This document shows, piece after piece, positions 21,814 through 32,152 of a stretch of 64,000 nucleotides of DNA (positions within the stretch are counted from its first letter, which is position 1; each line of letters begins with the position of its first letter). The notes under the pieces were generated by a model. The model was given only the letters and a program-made list of their open reading frames with translations. It made no database searches and had not been told where the DNA came from. Source of the stretch: Prorocentrum cordatum (taxonomy: Eukaryota; Sar; Dinophyceae; Prorocentrales; Prorocentraceae). The position numbers and the translations under genes are program-made. Where the stretch lies: positions 314,001 to 378,000 of the forward strand of contig CAUYUJ010003880.1 in assembly GCA_963575745.1 (NCBI GenBank), given 5' to 3'.

Positions 21814-21844
21814 CCCCCCCGAGCGCCTTCAGGCCCCGGGGGGG
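21814..21844 (+). repeat. TTCA hairpin d
   Basis: Ten-bp arms with one mismatch (CCCCCCCGAG / CCCGGGGGGG) flank C-GCC-TTCA-GGC. The core has the flipped C-G pair, as in hairpin c. Confidence 0.8.
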
Positions 21845-22896
21845 AGCCTCCGCAACCAGGCCAAGCAGGATACCAGGGCCAATGGTATCTACCACCGAGG
21901 CCGCGTCGCGTCCCCAAGCAGGGATTGCCCGACGGCACGAGGCGGCCACCAGGGTTCACAGGGACGGGGATGCCTGAAGACCCGTCTCCCGACCAACCGC
22001 TGTGGAAGGAAGGCTACGTGCTCTTCGGCCCGCACCAGGCCCTCAAGGAGGATTTCATCTTCAACAAAGCGGTGCGCCGACCTTACTCCCTAGCCATCAC
22101 CAACATGCACAGGGATCGTGTCACAGTCAGGACCGTCTGCGAGTCTATCGCCGAGCGCATCCACACTACCCGCACGCGCTGGCGGGATGTGGTACTGTAC
22201 TGGGATGCCGAGGGCGGCCCTGGGCCTCAAGCTCTCGACTACGACACGCGCCTCTGTGACGCCATGGTGGGTCGTGCCACGACCGAAGCCGAGTTGAACC
22301 ACGACCGCAGCAACCGTGGTAGCTTCTGTCTCTATGGACCAGCGCACCAGCGGGTTGTGAACATCACGGTGCTCCCCGAGCCGCAGAACATTGACTTCGT
22401 GGAGCATGTGCGGCGCTACTCACCTGTCGGGGAGACTTACCCAGACCATGCCTTCGAGCACGTCTACCAGGGCTGGCGGCGGCCCGACGTGCCGCCCATC
22501 CTCCCCGACACCCGCCCGCTCTCGAGAGCCGACCAGCAGCGCTACCAGCAGCACCAGCAGCGCACCCAGCAGCGCGACCAACGCGACGCAGGTCAGCCGA
22601 GCACGCCACGCAACCGCTCTCCCGCGCGCGTCCCGACAGGCGACAGAGCGGTGTACGGCGGGGGCGCCGCCTACCACCGTGGCCCCATTGGTGCCATGCC
22701 CGCGGCGGCAGGGGCAGCCGCCTCCAGCTACGGCCACGTCCCCCACGCCAGGGTGCACCCAGCGGTCGTCGGCTACCCGCGCGCACTCGGGCAGGCTCCC
22801 CCACGGGCCACCTCGCCCGCGCCAGGGTCCACGCGTGCCTGGGGCCATTACCCAGGCCGCCACGACAGCACCGCCAGCAACCAGTCCGCAGCGGCA

Positions 22897-22921
22897 CCCC
22901 CTGCGGCTTCAGCCCAGGGGG
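22897..22921 (+). repeat. TTCA hairpin e
   Basis: Perfect seven-bp arms (CCCCCTG / CAGGGGG) flank C-GGC-TTCA-GCC. Translated as AASAQ. Confidence 0.9.
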
Positions 22922-24210
22922 CTGCACCAAGCCGCGGCAGGACAGGGCGCCCCGCAGGATGGCGCGAGGCGAACGTGCGCGCCTGGCAACCGCGCCAACA
23001 CACGCCCCCGCCAAACGTGGCCGCAGCGCAGCGCCCTGCCCAGGCAAAGCCCGCCCCCCCTGAGCGCGAGCGGCAGCCGCTCGTCCCGCTCGTCCTCACG
23101 CACACCCAGGCACACCACAGCGCCTCCCCGCGGCACAGCGAGGGTAGTGCCCACCGCGTCAGCCCCCGGCCTGACGCCGCCGACCCTGACCAGGCTGCAG
23201 CCTCGGCGGCGGGCGGCACAGGCGGCTCCCGCCCGCCCAGCCCAGCACCCAGCGCAGCGCCGATCCGCTCCCCGAGCAGGGCGGACTCTGCGCGCGCCAA
23301 CGCCCAGGCGGCCTCGCCACGTGACCGCCACACGGGCGGGCGCGTCCCGTGCAGCCGGCCCAGCAGCCGCCACCGCTCGCGCAAGCCCCCTGGGAGTTCC
23401 ACGAGCTCGCCGCCCCGCGAGACTCAGGCTGACGCCCAAGCCCCCGAGGTGGTGCCACGTTTCGGTGCCGGCGCCAAAGACCCTAACGAGGTCGACCTCG
23501 AGCCGACGCCGTCCACGGACCAGGAGCTGCCACCGCCCACCCGCGTCGTCGCCCCCGACGAGGCGCCGACCTTCGACCCCTTCAAGCACAAGTACTCCGT
23601 CAAGGACCTCGCGGCGGGCTTCGGCGGCGGCTCACCGCTGTCTCCTCAGAGCCACGGCGGCGCCCCCGCCACCTCTGCCGCTGCCGCGGCAGCGGCGGCC
23701 CCGCGTGGAGTCAGCCCTGTCCGCAACGCGAGCCTCACGGCAGCGGGCATGGACGAGGCTCAGCGCCAGGCCACCGACCGCGCCGCTCGCCACGCCCAGC
23801 TAGTGGCTGACGCGCTGGCAGGGCGTGCGCCGCCGCAGCCACAGGGCCCACCGCCCGAGGCGAGCGCGGAGGGCGCACACGAACAAGCTGTTCCAGCTGA
23901 TGCTGCTCATCACGGCACTGACGGGGCGGGCGCGCCGCCGCAGGACGGACCAGCGGTGTCGCGTGCGCAGTATTCGCGCGCGCGCTGCGCCGCTGCCGCG
24001 CCGCGCTGCCGCCGCTGGTTTGCTTTTGCTCTTGCGCTCGGCAGGATGGATCGAGGAGTCGCCTCCCTCTCCCCCTGCTGCCGTCTCACCTTTCCTCCCT
24101 CCGTCCCCCGCGGTACAGGAGTGGGGAGGTTTTTTTCGAGGCAGTTTTGCCGATGTTTATGAACCCCCCCCGGCGCAGCGTCGACCATGCCTTGCCTACA
24201 CTTTTGGCCC

Positions 24211-24231
24211 GACGGCGGCTTCAGCCCCGTC
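24211..24231 (+). repeat. TTCA hairpin f
   Basis: Perfect five-bp arms (GACGG / CCGTC) flank C-GGC-TTCA-GCC. It lies in the 88-bp spacer between the ORF1 stop and the ORF2 start. Outer GGCC words could extend the stem. Confidence 0.85.
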
Positions 24232-24250
24232 CAGGCCAATCTGCTGCGAC

Positions 24251-27200
24251 GCCATGAGCTCCTACTGTGGCCAAGCCTCCTACCTGGGTGACGGCCAGGC
24301 CGCCCTCCACCGTGCGGGGCGTGCTAACCCCAGCTCCACCGACGGAGATGGGCCAGGTCGCTCCATCCACCTCGTCAGCCTCAACATCACGAGTCTTCCA
24401 GCGAACTGGCCAACCATTACCGCCCTAGGTGTCGACCACAACGCCGCAGTCATAGCGCTGCAGGAGACCCGTCATGCCAAGCCTACCAGGCAAGCCATCG
24501 CCACCAACGCCGCCAATCCACACCACGGAGGATACCAGGCCAGTCTGGGACCTGACCTGGACCTGGCGCGTGCCCAGCGCAAAGCTGCTCACGGTGGCAC
24601 GGACCACACGGTCGAGGGCAACACCGGCGCCTCGGGCGGGGTTGCCATCCTCTCTAAGGACGCCATCGTCGACTCCACCGTCGACGACATTGCGACCTGT
24701 ATCGCCACCCTCAAGGCCAAGAAACGATGGCACGAGGTCTTCCTCCCGCTCTGCACCCAGCACCGCCGCAGGCGGCGACGAAACAACCACGGTCCCGCTG
24801 GGATCTACATTGCGAGCCTCTACGGGGTCGCTGGAGGGGACAGCACCGATATATTTCGGCTTGCTGATTGCGCCGCCGCGAGGGTCGGCTCAGCCCCGTA
24901 TTTCATTTGTATGGACGCCAACACGAACATCGACGACAATCCACACCTGCTGCACATGATGCAGCACGGATGGTCCAACGTCGCTGAAGGCACACCAGAC
25001 CACACCATGCACACATATGGCAATATCCCTGACTGGGACCGCGTCACCAAGTGCCCCCGCACTTCGCGCATCGACTATGTCATCGCCAACCAAGCTGCGC
25101 GATCCCTTGTCACCGACTTCTGCTATCTGCGTGACTTGCCAGCGAAGTCCCATGTTGGCCTGCAGGTCACACTCGACCTAAGCCGCCTCGATCACACGGC
25201 CCCACGCCTTTTGGCCCCCACGCCATACCCTCCAAACGACGGAGCTCATGAGGACCACGAACTCCAGGCACTAGGGACCCACATCGCCGGACGATACCAC
25301 GACCGCATGGAGCAGGCTGACGCACGCGACGATGTGGAACGCATGTTCGCCCTGGCAAACGAGGCCAGCCATGAGTACCATCTCACCCGGCTGCGGGACC
25401 TGCCGCCCCCACCGCCAGACCACCCAAAAAAGAAGGCCCCTACCATGCACGGGCTCACACCCACGTTCGAGGAGCGACCCGCCGTCCCCCGCGCCTTTCC
25501 CACCTACGGAGCTTCCACGATTCACATGAACCGCCTTCGCAAGCTCCATCGGCAACTTTGCGAGCTTCGCTTCATCGGACTGCACCATCATATAGACTGC
25601 CGTGCTATCCCGCCGCACCTGGCGCAACGCATCGACTGCACGTGGGCCGCGGCCCGCCTTCTCTGCCACAAGCTGCGCCCCACGGCCCTCCTGGCTTTTC
25701 CTGACGCCTGGACCCCCGACGTGCCAGCGCCACGCGGAGAGCAGCTCGATCGTCTGATCCAAAATCTAGACTCGGAGCTGGCGCGACGTGCAAACCGAGC
25801 CAAAGCTGAACGCATCAAGATCTGGTCTGAGGGCGTCCGCGAGCCAAGCGGGCGAAAGGCGGCCATATACGCACGGGCTGCCGACTGCTCGCCCACGGCG
25901 TATCTCCGCACGCCTACCACTCCCGACGATGCACAGCTCCACTGCGACATCACCGCCTTCAACCCTGACCAAGCTAGCACGGACGACAGTGACGCCGACA
26001 CCGACGCCGGCGGCTTCAGCCCCGGCGACGGTAGCTCGCCCGACACGGACAACGACGACGGCCCCATTCGTGGCCCACTACCAGCCCAGGTTCCCGACGC
26101 CCTCCCCGCCAACGCTATCGTTGCCAACACCAAAGACATGCTCAAGCTCATGGTCGACACCTGGGAGCCCATCCTGGGCACGTACCGCGCTCGCGCGGGC
26201 CATGACGCCGAAGCTATGCCGACGTGGGCGGACTTCTACGACGAATACCGCCAAGAGCTGCCTACGCCATCACCAGCAGCCCCCTTCCACCTTACCGACG
26301 ACCAACTCATCCACTTCATTCGCACCCGTTCACCGCGCCGCGCGGGGGGACTCGACGGCTGGACGACCAAGGAGGCAAAGGAGTTACCCGACGACATCCT
26401 TCGCCTCTTCGCCAGCGTCTTACGTGCTATGCAACGCACTGGCACCATCCCCGAGCCCCTCCTGCACGTGCCAAACCCGTGCCTCCGAAAAGGCCGAGGG
26501 GAACTCCCGACGGACCAACGGCTTCTCTCGGTTCTTTCCGTGTGGATGTATGCGTGGGAGGCGCCGGCCTACCGTGGCCTCACGACCTGGCGGCAAGGAT
26601 GGACCCATGCCACGAGCTTCGGCGCCGTTCCCAAAGCCACCATTGGGGATGTCAGCACTTCTCTCGCCCTGCGCATCGAACGCGCCAGGACTTTACTCCT
26701 CCCCTTAGCTGGAGCAGCCCTTGACCGACAGAAGTGCTTCGACTACCTCATCACGGACATCTGTCTAAACCTTGCGCTGCACGCGGGGTGCCCACAAGAC
26801 ATCGTTACTGTCCGCCGAAACTTCTACAGACACCACAAACGCTACATCCGCATGAACGGAGCGTACTCCAGGGACCTGGCCAGGACAAACGGTCACCTCC
26901 AGGGCAGCTCGTGGTCCCTGGATGACATCAAGCTGCTCATGTGCGTGTGGACAAAGAGGCAGCACCGATACGTTCCTCGATCACTCAGCACTACCTTCGT
27001 TGACGACAGCAACTCCACTACCCACACCGCTCCTGAGCTGCAGAAATCTCTCGACGAAACCGCCAAGTTTGACCGATTCTCCGGTCAACGCATTCACCCT
27101 GGTAAAGTGGCAGGGTGGGCGCTCACCGATGAGCTGCACGCCGCCGTCACCCAGCTCACACTGGCGGATCGCCCCCTCCGAGTGGTCGATTCCTTCAAGC

Positions 27201-28252
27201 TCGTCGGGAGTTACATCAACGCCGAGGCAGCGCCGGCTCCAGCCGCGCTTAACCTCACGGCCACCGCAGACGCCCGTGTGCGGAGGGCGACTATCCGCCT
27301 GCCGCGCATTGGCAAGCTCCCGTCGCCGATGCTTATCAAGGCGCGGCACGCCCGATCCCTGGCCGCCAGCGTCTGCACCACGGGCACCGACATCCAAGCA
27401 CCATCAGGCCCAGCCAAGACTGCCTACAACCACGCCCTCAAGGCGGCTATCCGCCCCAAGGGGAACAAGTGGGTCGAGTTCTGGACTCTCATGGCCGTGT
27501 GCGTGCCGGGACACGCCCTTGAGATCGACGCCATCACGCAGCGTGAAGCATTCCTGTGCCTGCGGCGTCAGGTTAACCGCGACGTCACACTCTGCGGGCT
27601 CGCCAGAGACCTCCAACACCACGTCCAGACCCTGTTTGGTGGAGGACCCGTCGGGCGACTCGTCCAGTCGCTCCAGCAGCTCCGATGGACCTGGCCCACA
27701 TTTGGCATCATGTACGATGACTGGGGCTGCCCGATCAGCTGGCTGAATCTACCCCAAAACGCCTTCCTGCACATGCTGCGGGCCTCACAACGCAGGGCAT
27801 TTCTGCGGAAGATCAAGCCACGGCGACACGACCTTGGCTACCTCGCCTCGGTCAGACAGGGCCTTGACCTCTTCGCCAGCACGTGGCTCGCGCGAACCAA
27901 AGGAGCAGCCAAATGCACTGCCTGGCAGCTGGCGCTCCTCCTGAACTACCTGTCGGGCGGGGACCACACCCAACAGCGACGATCCCGATCCAACACGTCG
28001 GCAGACCCCAGCCCCATGTGCCGCTACTGCGACGAGGAAGAGGAAACTCAGGAGCACACTGTCCGCGACTGTAAGTGCTGGGCCCGAGAAAGAGTTCCTC
28101 TTACCACCCTCATCAGTGACGACCAGTGGGCCCGTCTTCCGCCGCACACAAGACACTGCGGGCTCTTCGACGAAGACCCAGCCCTCCTCGACCTGCAGGC
28201 CGACCTCGCGAGGGACCCGCTGCCACAGCCCATCCCGCGGCCCCCCCCCTGA
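24251..28252 (+). CDS. LINE-B ORF2, endonuclease-reverse transcriptase
   Basis: The ATG at 24251 is 88 bp after the ORF1 stop and just precedes the EEP domain; the frame is open from 23825. Endonuclease signatures: SLNITSL, ALQETRH (Glu), GGVAILSK, YIASLYG, CMDANTNID, RIDYVIAN, LPAKSHVGL (His) (about 24360-25180). Reverse transcriptase: PRRAGGLDGWTTKEAK; motif A AALDRQKCFDYL (about 26714); motif B HLQGSSWSLDDI; motif C TTFVDDSNS (about 26992), catalytic pair intact. A CCHC finger, CRYC...HTVRDC, follows at about 28019. The frame ends right after a run of nine C (28241-28249), with RNase H in the next frame. All core catalytic residues look intact, so this copy may have been recently active. 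Confidence 0.88.
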   Translation, partial: AMSSYCGQASYLGDGQAALHRAGRANPSSTDGDGPGRSIHLVSLNITSLPANWPTITALGVDHNAAVIALQETRHAKPTRQAIATNAANPHHGGYQASLGPDLDLARAQRKAAHGGTDHTVEGNTGASGGVAILSKDAIVDSTVDDIATCIATLKAKKRWHEVFLPLCTQHRRRRRRNNHGPAGIYIASLYGVAGGDSTDIFRLADCAAARVGSAPYFICMDANTNIDDNPHLLHMMQHGWSNVAEGTPDHTMHTYGNIPDWDRVTKCPRTSRIDYVIANQAARSLVTDFCYLRDLPAKSHVGLQVTLDLSRLDHTAPRLLAPTPYPPNDGAHEDHELQALGTHIAGRYHDRMEQADARDDVERMFALANEASHEYHLTRLRDLPPPPPDHPKKKAPTMHGLTPTFEERPAVPRAFPTYGASTIHMNRLRKLHRQLCELRFIGLHHHIDCRAIPPHLAQRIDCTWAAARLLCHKLRPTALLAFPDAWTPDVPAPRGEQLDRLIQNLDSELARRANRAKAERIKIWSEGVREPSGRKAAIYARAADCSPTAYLRTPTTPDDAQLHCDITAFNPDQASTDDSDADTDAGGFSPGDGSSPDTDNDDGPIRGPLPAQVPDALPANAIVANTKDMLKLMVDTWEPILGTYRARAGHDAEAMPTWADFYDEYRQELPTPSPAAPFHLTDDQLIHFIRTRSPRRAGGLDGWTTKEAKELPDDILRLFASVLRAMQRTGTIPEPLLHVPNPCLRKGRGELPTDQRLLSVLSVWMYAWEAPAYRGLTTWRQGWTHATSFGAVPKATIGDVSTSLALRIERARTLLLPLAGAALDRQKCFDYLITDICLNLALHAGCPQDIVTVRRNFYRHHKRYIRMNGAYSRDLARTNGHLQGSSWSLDDIKLLMCVWTKRQHRYVPRSLSTTFVDDSNSTTHTAPELQKSLDETAKFDRFSGQRIHPGKVAGWALTDELHAAVTQLTLADRPLRVVDSFKLVGSYINAEAAPAPAALNLTATADARVRRATIRLPRIGKLPSPMLIKARHARSLAASVCTTGTDIQAPSGPAKTAYNHALKAAIRPKGNKWVEFWTLMAVCVPGHALEIDAITQREAFLCLRRQVNRDVTLCGLARDLQHHVQTLFGGGPVGRLVQSLQQLRWTWPTFGIMYDDWGCPISWLNLPQNAFLHMLRASQRRAFLRKIKPRRHDLGYLASVRQGLDLFASTWLARTKGAAKCTAWQLALLLNYLSGGDHTQQRRSRSNTSADPSPMCRYCDEEEETQEHTVRDCKCWARERVPLTTLISDDQWARLPPHTRHCGLFDEDPALLDLQADLARDPLPQPIPRPPP
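26000..26032 (+). repeat. TTCA hairpin g
   Basis: A six-bp perfect inner stem (CGCCGG / CCGGCG), one A-A mismatch and four further pairs flank C-GGC-TTCA-GCC. It lies between the endonuclease and RT domains. Translated as GGFSPG. Confidence 0.9.
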
Positions 28253-29921
28253 GGGTGATCCTGCGGCTTCAGCCCAGGACACCTACACCACCTACCTTGA
28301 CAACGACACTGGATGGACATGGGTCTATGCTGCCACGGACGGTGCGTGCACCAACCAAGCCATCCCACTCCTAGCACGAGCGGGCTACGGCGTCTACTAC
28401 GGCATCGACCACCGCATGAACTACAGTGCACGCGTTCACGGCCTAACGCAGAACGCCCAGGTTGCGGAGACCCTTGCCATCGTCCACCTTACGGCGTGTG
28501 CCGAACGGCCCGTGCACGTCTTCGTGGACAACCAGGCGGTGGTCGATGGGTTCCAAAGCATCATCGACGGACATCCAGCGCCGCAGGGCACGCACGCGGA
28601 GCTCTGGGCAATGATTCACCGATGTGTCATGGCCAAGCCCGACATGTTTCGCGCCGAAAAAGTCGCCAGCCACCTGGGAGACCTGGGCATCGACCTTGGG
28701 CTCATCGGGCCCATCGCGGAGGAGTTCAACCGTCAGGCCGACGCCCTTGCCACAGCGGCGGCACGCACGCACAACCTCCCCGACGACATCGTTGAAGCTG
28801 CCAAAACACGACATCGCCAAGCGACCGTGCTTCACGGGGTCGCTGTCGCCATCTACGAGCGCAGACACCGTACTCTGCCGCTCCCACACCGCAGGGCTGG
28901 GTTTACAGCGGCTGAACTCAGCAAAATGGAACCGAACCCCCTGCTGTCGGACCAGGCACCACCCGCGGCTGGACCAGACATCCCGCAGAACCCGGACGAG
29001 CTCTGGGCCGAGGCCCAACGGGCGATATACGACGAACAGGAGGACGACCCGTTCGGCTTCGGCGGGGGACTAGACTTCCTGGACGACGGGCCAGCCAGCG
29101 CCAACCTTGCCCCGTCGGGCATCCGCACGACGCCCACCTCGACTCCGCCACCGAGAGCGGCACCGCACCCACATGATGACGTCGCTCACCTCCAAGACGC
29201 CGACGAGGACTTTTATGATCCCCTCGGATTGGGTGGCAGCATAGACGACGTCCCGCCGACACCCCACGCTGCCGACGATGCCGCTTCATCGAGTCGCCAC
29301 CCGGTCACGCGGCCGACCTCTGAGCCCTCGCACGGCATCATGATTGGTCCCTCCGTGCCACCAACCCCGTCCCCCCACCAGCGCCAGCCCGCGGGGGCGG
29401 CTTCAGCCCCCCCGCAGGGCACTGAGCCAGTCAGGCCGTCGCGCCCCGTCCACGCTCCTACTGTTGCAGGCTGCGAGGCTGCGGCTCCTCCGTCCTCAGG
29501 GGGCGTGGCCCCAGCGGCTTCAGCCCTGGGACCGCGCGACACCCTCCAGTCGCCTCGCCACGGCGACGGCCGCCAGCGCACGGACCGCCGCACCGCGCTG
29601 GTCCACCACCTGGCCAGGCGCACCGATGACCTCGTCCCCGCCGCGAGGCCCGCGGCCGCGGGCACAGAGCAGCCGCCCCGCGCCGACCGCGAAGCCGAGC
29701 TGTCCCAGTCTACGGCCGCTCTCCAGCAGAGGTGCGCAGCTCTCGCCGCCGACCTTGCCGCTGCCCAAGCCCGTCAAGGCCCTTTGCTCCAGCGCCTCCA
29801 CCGCGCCGGTCGTGCCTTCGCCGAGCTGCTTACACCCCCGCCCGATGGTGCTGCGCCGCCACTCACCCTCCATGCTATGCTGTCATCGCTCCGCGGCGCT
29901 CCGCCTGGAGCCCCGCGCTAA
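28253..29921 (+). CDS. LINE-B RNase H frame with Pro/Ala-rich tail
   Basis: This frame overlaps the end of ORF2 (open from 28116) and carries a type-I RNase H. The residues DEDD appear to be present: ATDGAC (Asp), VAETLAIVH (Glu), VFVDNQAVVDG (Asp) and NRQADALATAA (Asp), spanning about 28330-28760. RNase H degrades the RNA strand during element copying. A long Asp/Pro/Ala-rich tail follows. No obvious ATG lies before the domain, so expression probably needs a frameshift at or near the nine-C run, or that run has lost or gained a base. The 3' part from 28386 is duplicated at 39882. Confidence 0.8.
28254..28284 (+). repeat. TTCA hairpin h
   Basis: Five-bp perfect arms (TCCTG / CAGGA) flank C-GGC-TTCA-GCC, extendable by GGTG/CACC past a bulged A. 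It begins two bases after the ORF2 stop codon, at the ORF2/RNase H frame change. Confidence 0.85.
29391..29415 (+). repeat. TTCA hairpin i
   Basis: Perfect seven-bp arms (GCGGGGG / CCCCCGC) flank C-GGC-TTCA-GCC. Translated as AASAPP in the RNase H tail. Confidence 0.9.
29503..29537 (+). repeat. TTCA hairpin j
   Basis: Five-bp perfect arms (CCCAG / CTGGG) flank C-GGC-TTCA-GCC. After one C-A mismatch, six more pairs (including one T-G) extend the stem. Translated as AASALG. Confidence 0.9.
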
Positions 29922-30283
29922 TCTCCGCCATTCTGCCTGCCCGTGTGCACGCGTGGCCCCGCGTCCACGGTGTCAGGGCGTGGGGGCGGGGGGTGCCCCG
30001 TCCCTGCGCGCCGCGCTGCGGCCAAGCGCCCAACTGGCGGTCTGCCAAGCCGCCTAGCCACGTGTCCGCACGTCGCCTTTCTTGTTGGGGCCTTCTTCGT
30101 CACGCGGTCTGACACGTGAGATCTTCACAGTCTGTCCGCCGTCCGTAGCTTCAGACGCAATGCGCCGGGGGAGGGGGTCTGTTGCCCGCCCTCGTATCTT
30201 AAGGCTGCACCGCCGCTAATAGTGTCTTGCGGGTTGTCGCACCGCAGTGCGCCTCGCGGACGGACCCTGGTCCGCCTACTTGT

Positions 30284-30339
<56 letters not shown>

Positions 30340-30348
30340 TCCCTCTTT

Positions 30349-30387
<39 letters not shown>

Positions 30388-31353
30388 CTCTCTTCTCTCT
30401 CTCCCTCTCTCGCTCTCTCTCTCGCCCTTCCCCTCTTCTTCTTTTTCTATATGTGTATGTATTTCTACATGTCCTTCTCTTGGTACACGCCCCCTCTCTC
30501 TGTCTATCGTTCTCTTTCCCTGTCTCTCCCCCCTCTCCGCCCCTCCCCGTCTCCCCCCTCCCTCTCCTTCAATTTCTGCAGAAAAGAATGGCCTCCTGTG
30601 TGGGAGGCCGCGACGCTGGGGCGCCGCGCCTTGCGATGAGGCGATCGCGCCTGGCTGGCCACAACAGATTGCCATAGCGCTGGTGCGGTCTGGTCCCCCC
30701 CCCTCCCCTCCTCGGGGCTTGCGTCTGGCTGGTTCCTTCCTCGTGAAGTCGGGCTCCGCGTTTGCGTCGGTTCGCGGCTCGGCTGGCGCGTCTCGTTCGC
30801 GGCTACTTCGTGTTTGGCGGACGGTCTCCTTCGTTTTCGATGCTCGGTTTCGGTTACCGTTGGTCTAGTGTGTAGGTGTGCATGGATTTGTGTATAGAGC
30901 AATAGAAATATTAAAAGTAGCAGATATATAGATCGATTGATTGATAGGTATGTTGATAGATTGATCGGTAGATTGGTTGATGCAATCAATAAATCGACCT
31001 TCCAATCCTTAAGGATTGGCAGGTTGATTGGTTGCTTGGTCGTCTGATTTATTGACTGATAGACTGGTGGATTGATCTGCTTTGCCTCGAACAATTTTGA
31101 CAGCAAATTTTGTCGCGCAGCCACGCCGACTGCAAGGTGCCAGACGAGTGGCGACCTTTCGAGTTGCTTTCTCGACGGCTTCCGCGGCGCAGATGGCGCT
31201 GCTCGCCTTGCTCTCGGCAGTGGCGGCGTTGCTGCCGTCTCCGGAGGAGGGGCAGGGCATGGGCGGCATTGGCAGGGGCAGCAGCGGCAGCGAAAGTAGC
31301 CGTAGCAGAGATGTTGGCAGGCGTAGCAGTAGCAGTAGCAGCGCGGGTTGCGA
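29922..31353 (+). other. LINE-B 3' flank, CT tract and AT-rich spacer
   Basis: Non-coding. About 29922-30280 is GC-rich LINE-B 3' sequence with no poly-A. A CT microsatellite covers 30288-30440. Sequence like a 3' splice acceptor with pyrimidines (TTTCTGCAG) occurs at 30580. An AT-rich GATTGATN repeat block covers about 30925-31075. Open frames here and on the minus strand lack any motif. Confidence 0.55.
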
Positions 31354-31967
31354 GAATGCACGCGCGCGCGGGTCAGGCGATGATGATGGCAGCCACGCCT
31401 GGAGGTGACGCTCCGCCACCAGGAGGAGGCGACGACCGAAGGGACACGCGCCCTGATTTCCAGGAGGGGCCAGGCGAGGAGGAGGAGGAGGAGATGGGGT
31501 ACGATGAGGTGCACTGGCTCATCTCCCAGAGCGACGGCTGGCAGCAGACAGAGGAGGGCCGAGCTTGGGCGGGGCAGCCCATGCGTTTGCTTCTTCGGAG
31601 CGGGCCAAAGCAGTGCAACAAATGCAGCTGTTTCGCTTATATGGGAGGCGGGGTTGGCTGCGTGTCTCCGCAGTGCCAAGCAGATCAACAGCGCGCCTAC
31701 ATGGAGGGCGCCGCGAATTCCCACGGCAGCATTCCAGCGGCGATGTATCCTGCAGCGCATTGTCGGCAGACTGGCCGGACCACCACCATTGAGCTAGATG
31801 CCATGTCAACGAACGGGAGCAATGCGCGGCCCTGGAAGCAGATCAAACGCAGGAAGCAGAACAAGGGCCAGGCGCGCGGCAGGCCTTTGGGCCCGCCAGA
31901 CAATTTGCTCTCCTTTGTAGGAGAGCTGATTGGGCAACGGAGTGGAGAGTCGGAAATGCAGGATTGA
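31354..31967 (+). CDS. hypothetical protein with Cys cluster, copy 1
   Basis: The ATG at 31354 was chosen (MHARAGQAMMM). The open frame extends upstream to 31110, but that part is Arg/Ala-rich and unconvincing. Seen: a Gly/Pro and Glu-rich N-terminus, YDEVHWLISQSDGW, then CNKCSC...GCVSPQC, which could bind one zinc, and a basic RPWKQIKRRKQNKG segment that could be a nuclear signal. Stop at 31965. No family recognised. It is perfectly preserved in copy 2 (42847-43460). It may be an accessory gene of the DNA transposon whose terminus lies at 38.5 kb. Confidence 0.5.
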
Positions 31968-32152
31968 GGCGGAGAAGGGGAGCAAGGAAGGAAGGAAGGG
32001 AAGGGTGACCAAGAACGAGGAGTAGTGATAGAGAGAGGCGGTGAGACAGAGAGAGCGAGAGAGAGAGAGAGAGAGGTAACGAAAGAGAGAAACAGGGAAC
32101 GAGACAGAGAGAGCGAGCGCGCCGTCCCCCCCGCCGCAGGTGGATCTCGTCG

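Larger units (their letters stand above)
18216..24162 (+). pseudogene. LINE-B ORF1, large multidomain protein, one frameshift
   Basis: The 5' boundary is inferred from the end of integrase similarity. In order: Ser/Pro/Asp-rich start; hydrophobic segment CGCLICLFVVTYAILVAMPY (about 18703); two tandem amphipathic repeats (LWGLLKWTSAKLRDI at 18902, LWGALKWASGKLGAI at 18979); second hydrophobic segment GGVVCGLLLVGAKLL (about 19035); an ADP-ribosyltransferase-like region (FWHGT at about 20013, then YVGVHPSLAAWYAVP); a Cys cluster (CLQC, CQYC, CPDC, then C-x3-C at about 21490-21690); a globular block near 22000-22430; then 1.7 kb of Pro/Ala/Arg-rich sequence. A frame change near 20060 splits it: the first frame stops at 20287 and the second runs to 24162. 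Five of the covarying hairpins lie inside it. The likely role is the LINE RNA-binding partner; the other domains are unexplained. Confidence 0.65.

Noticed and set aside
21710-24160. Long minus-strand and alternate-frame ORFs over the LINE-B ORF1 tail
   Set aside because: High GC with few AT-rich stops opens many frames; composition is Arg/Gly/Pro-biased and motif-free.
30144-30165. CCGTAGCTTCAGACGC as a spliced-leader relic or TTCA hairpin
   Set aside because: Only seven bases match the leader, and the bases around TTCA do not form the GNC/GN'C stem.
30504-31760. 418-codon minus-strand frame (and its copy at 41997-43253)
   Set aside because: Antisense to a better-supported Cys-cluster ORF and partly across CT repeats; identity between copies reflects the DNA duplication, not coding constraint.
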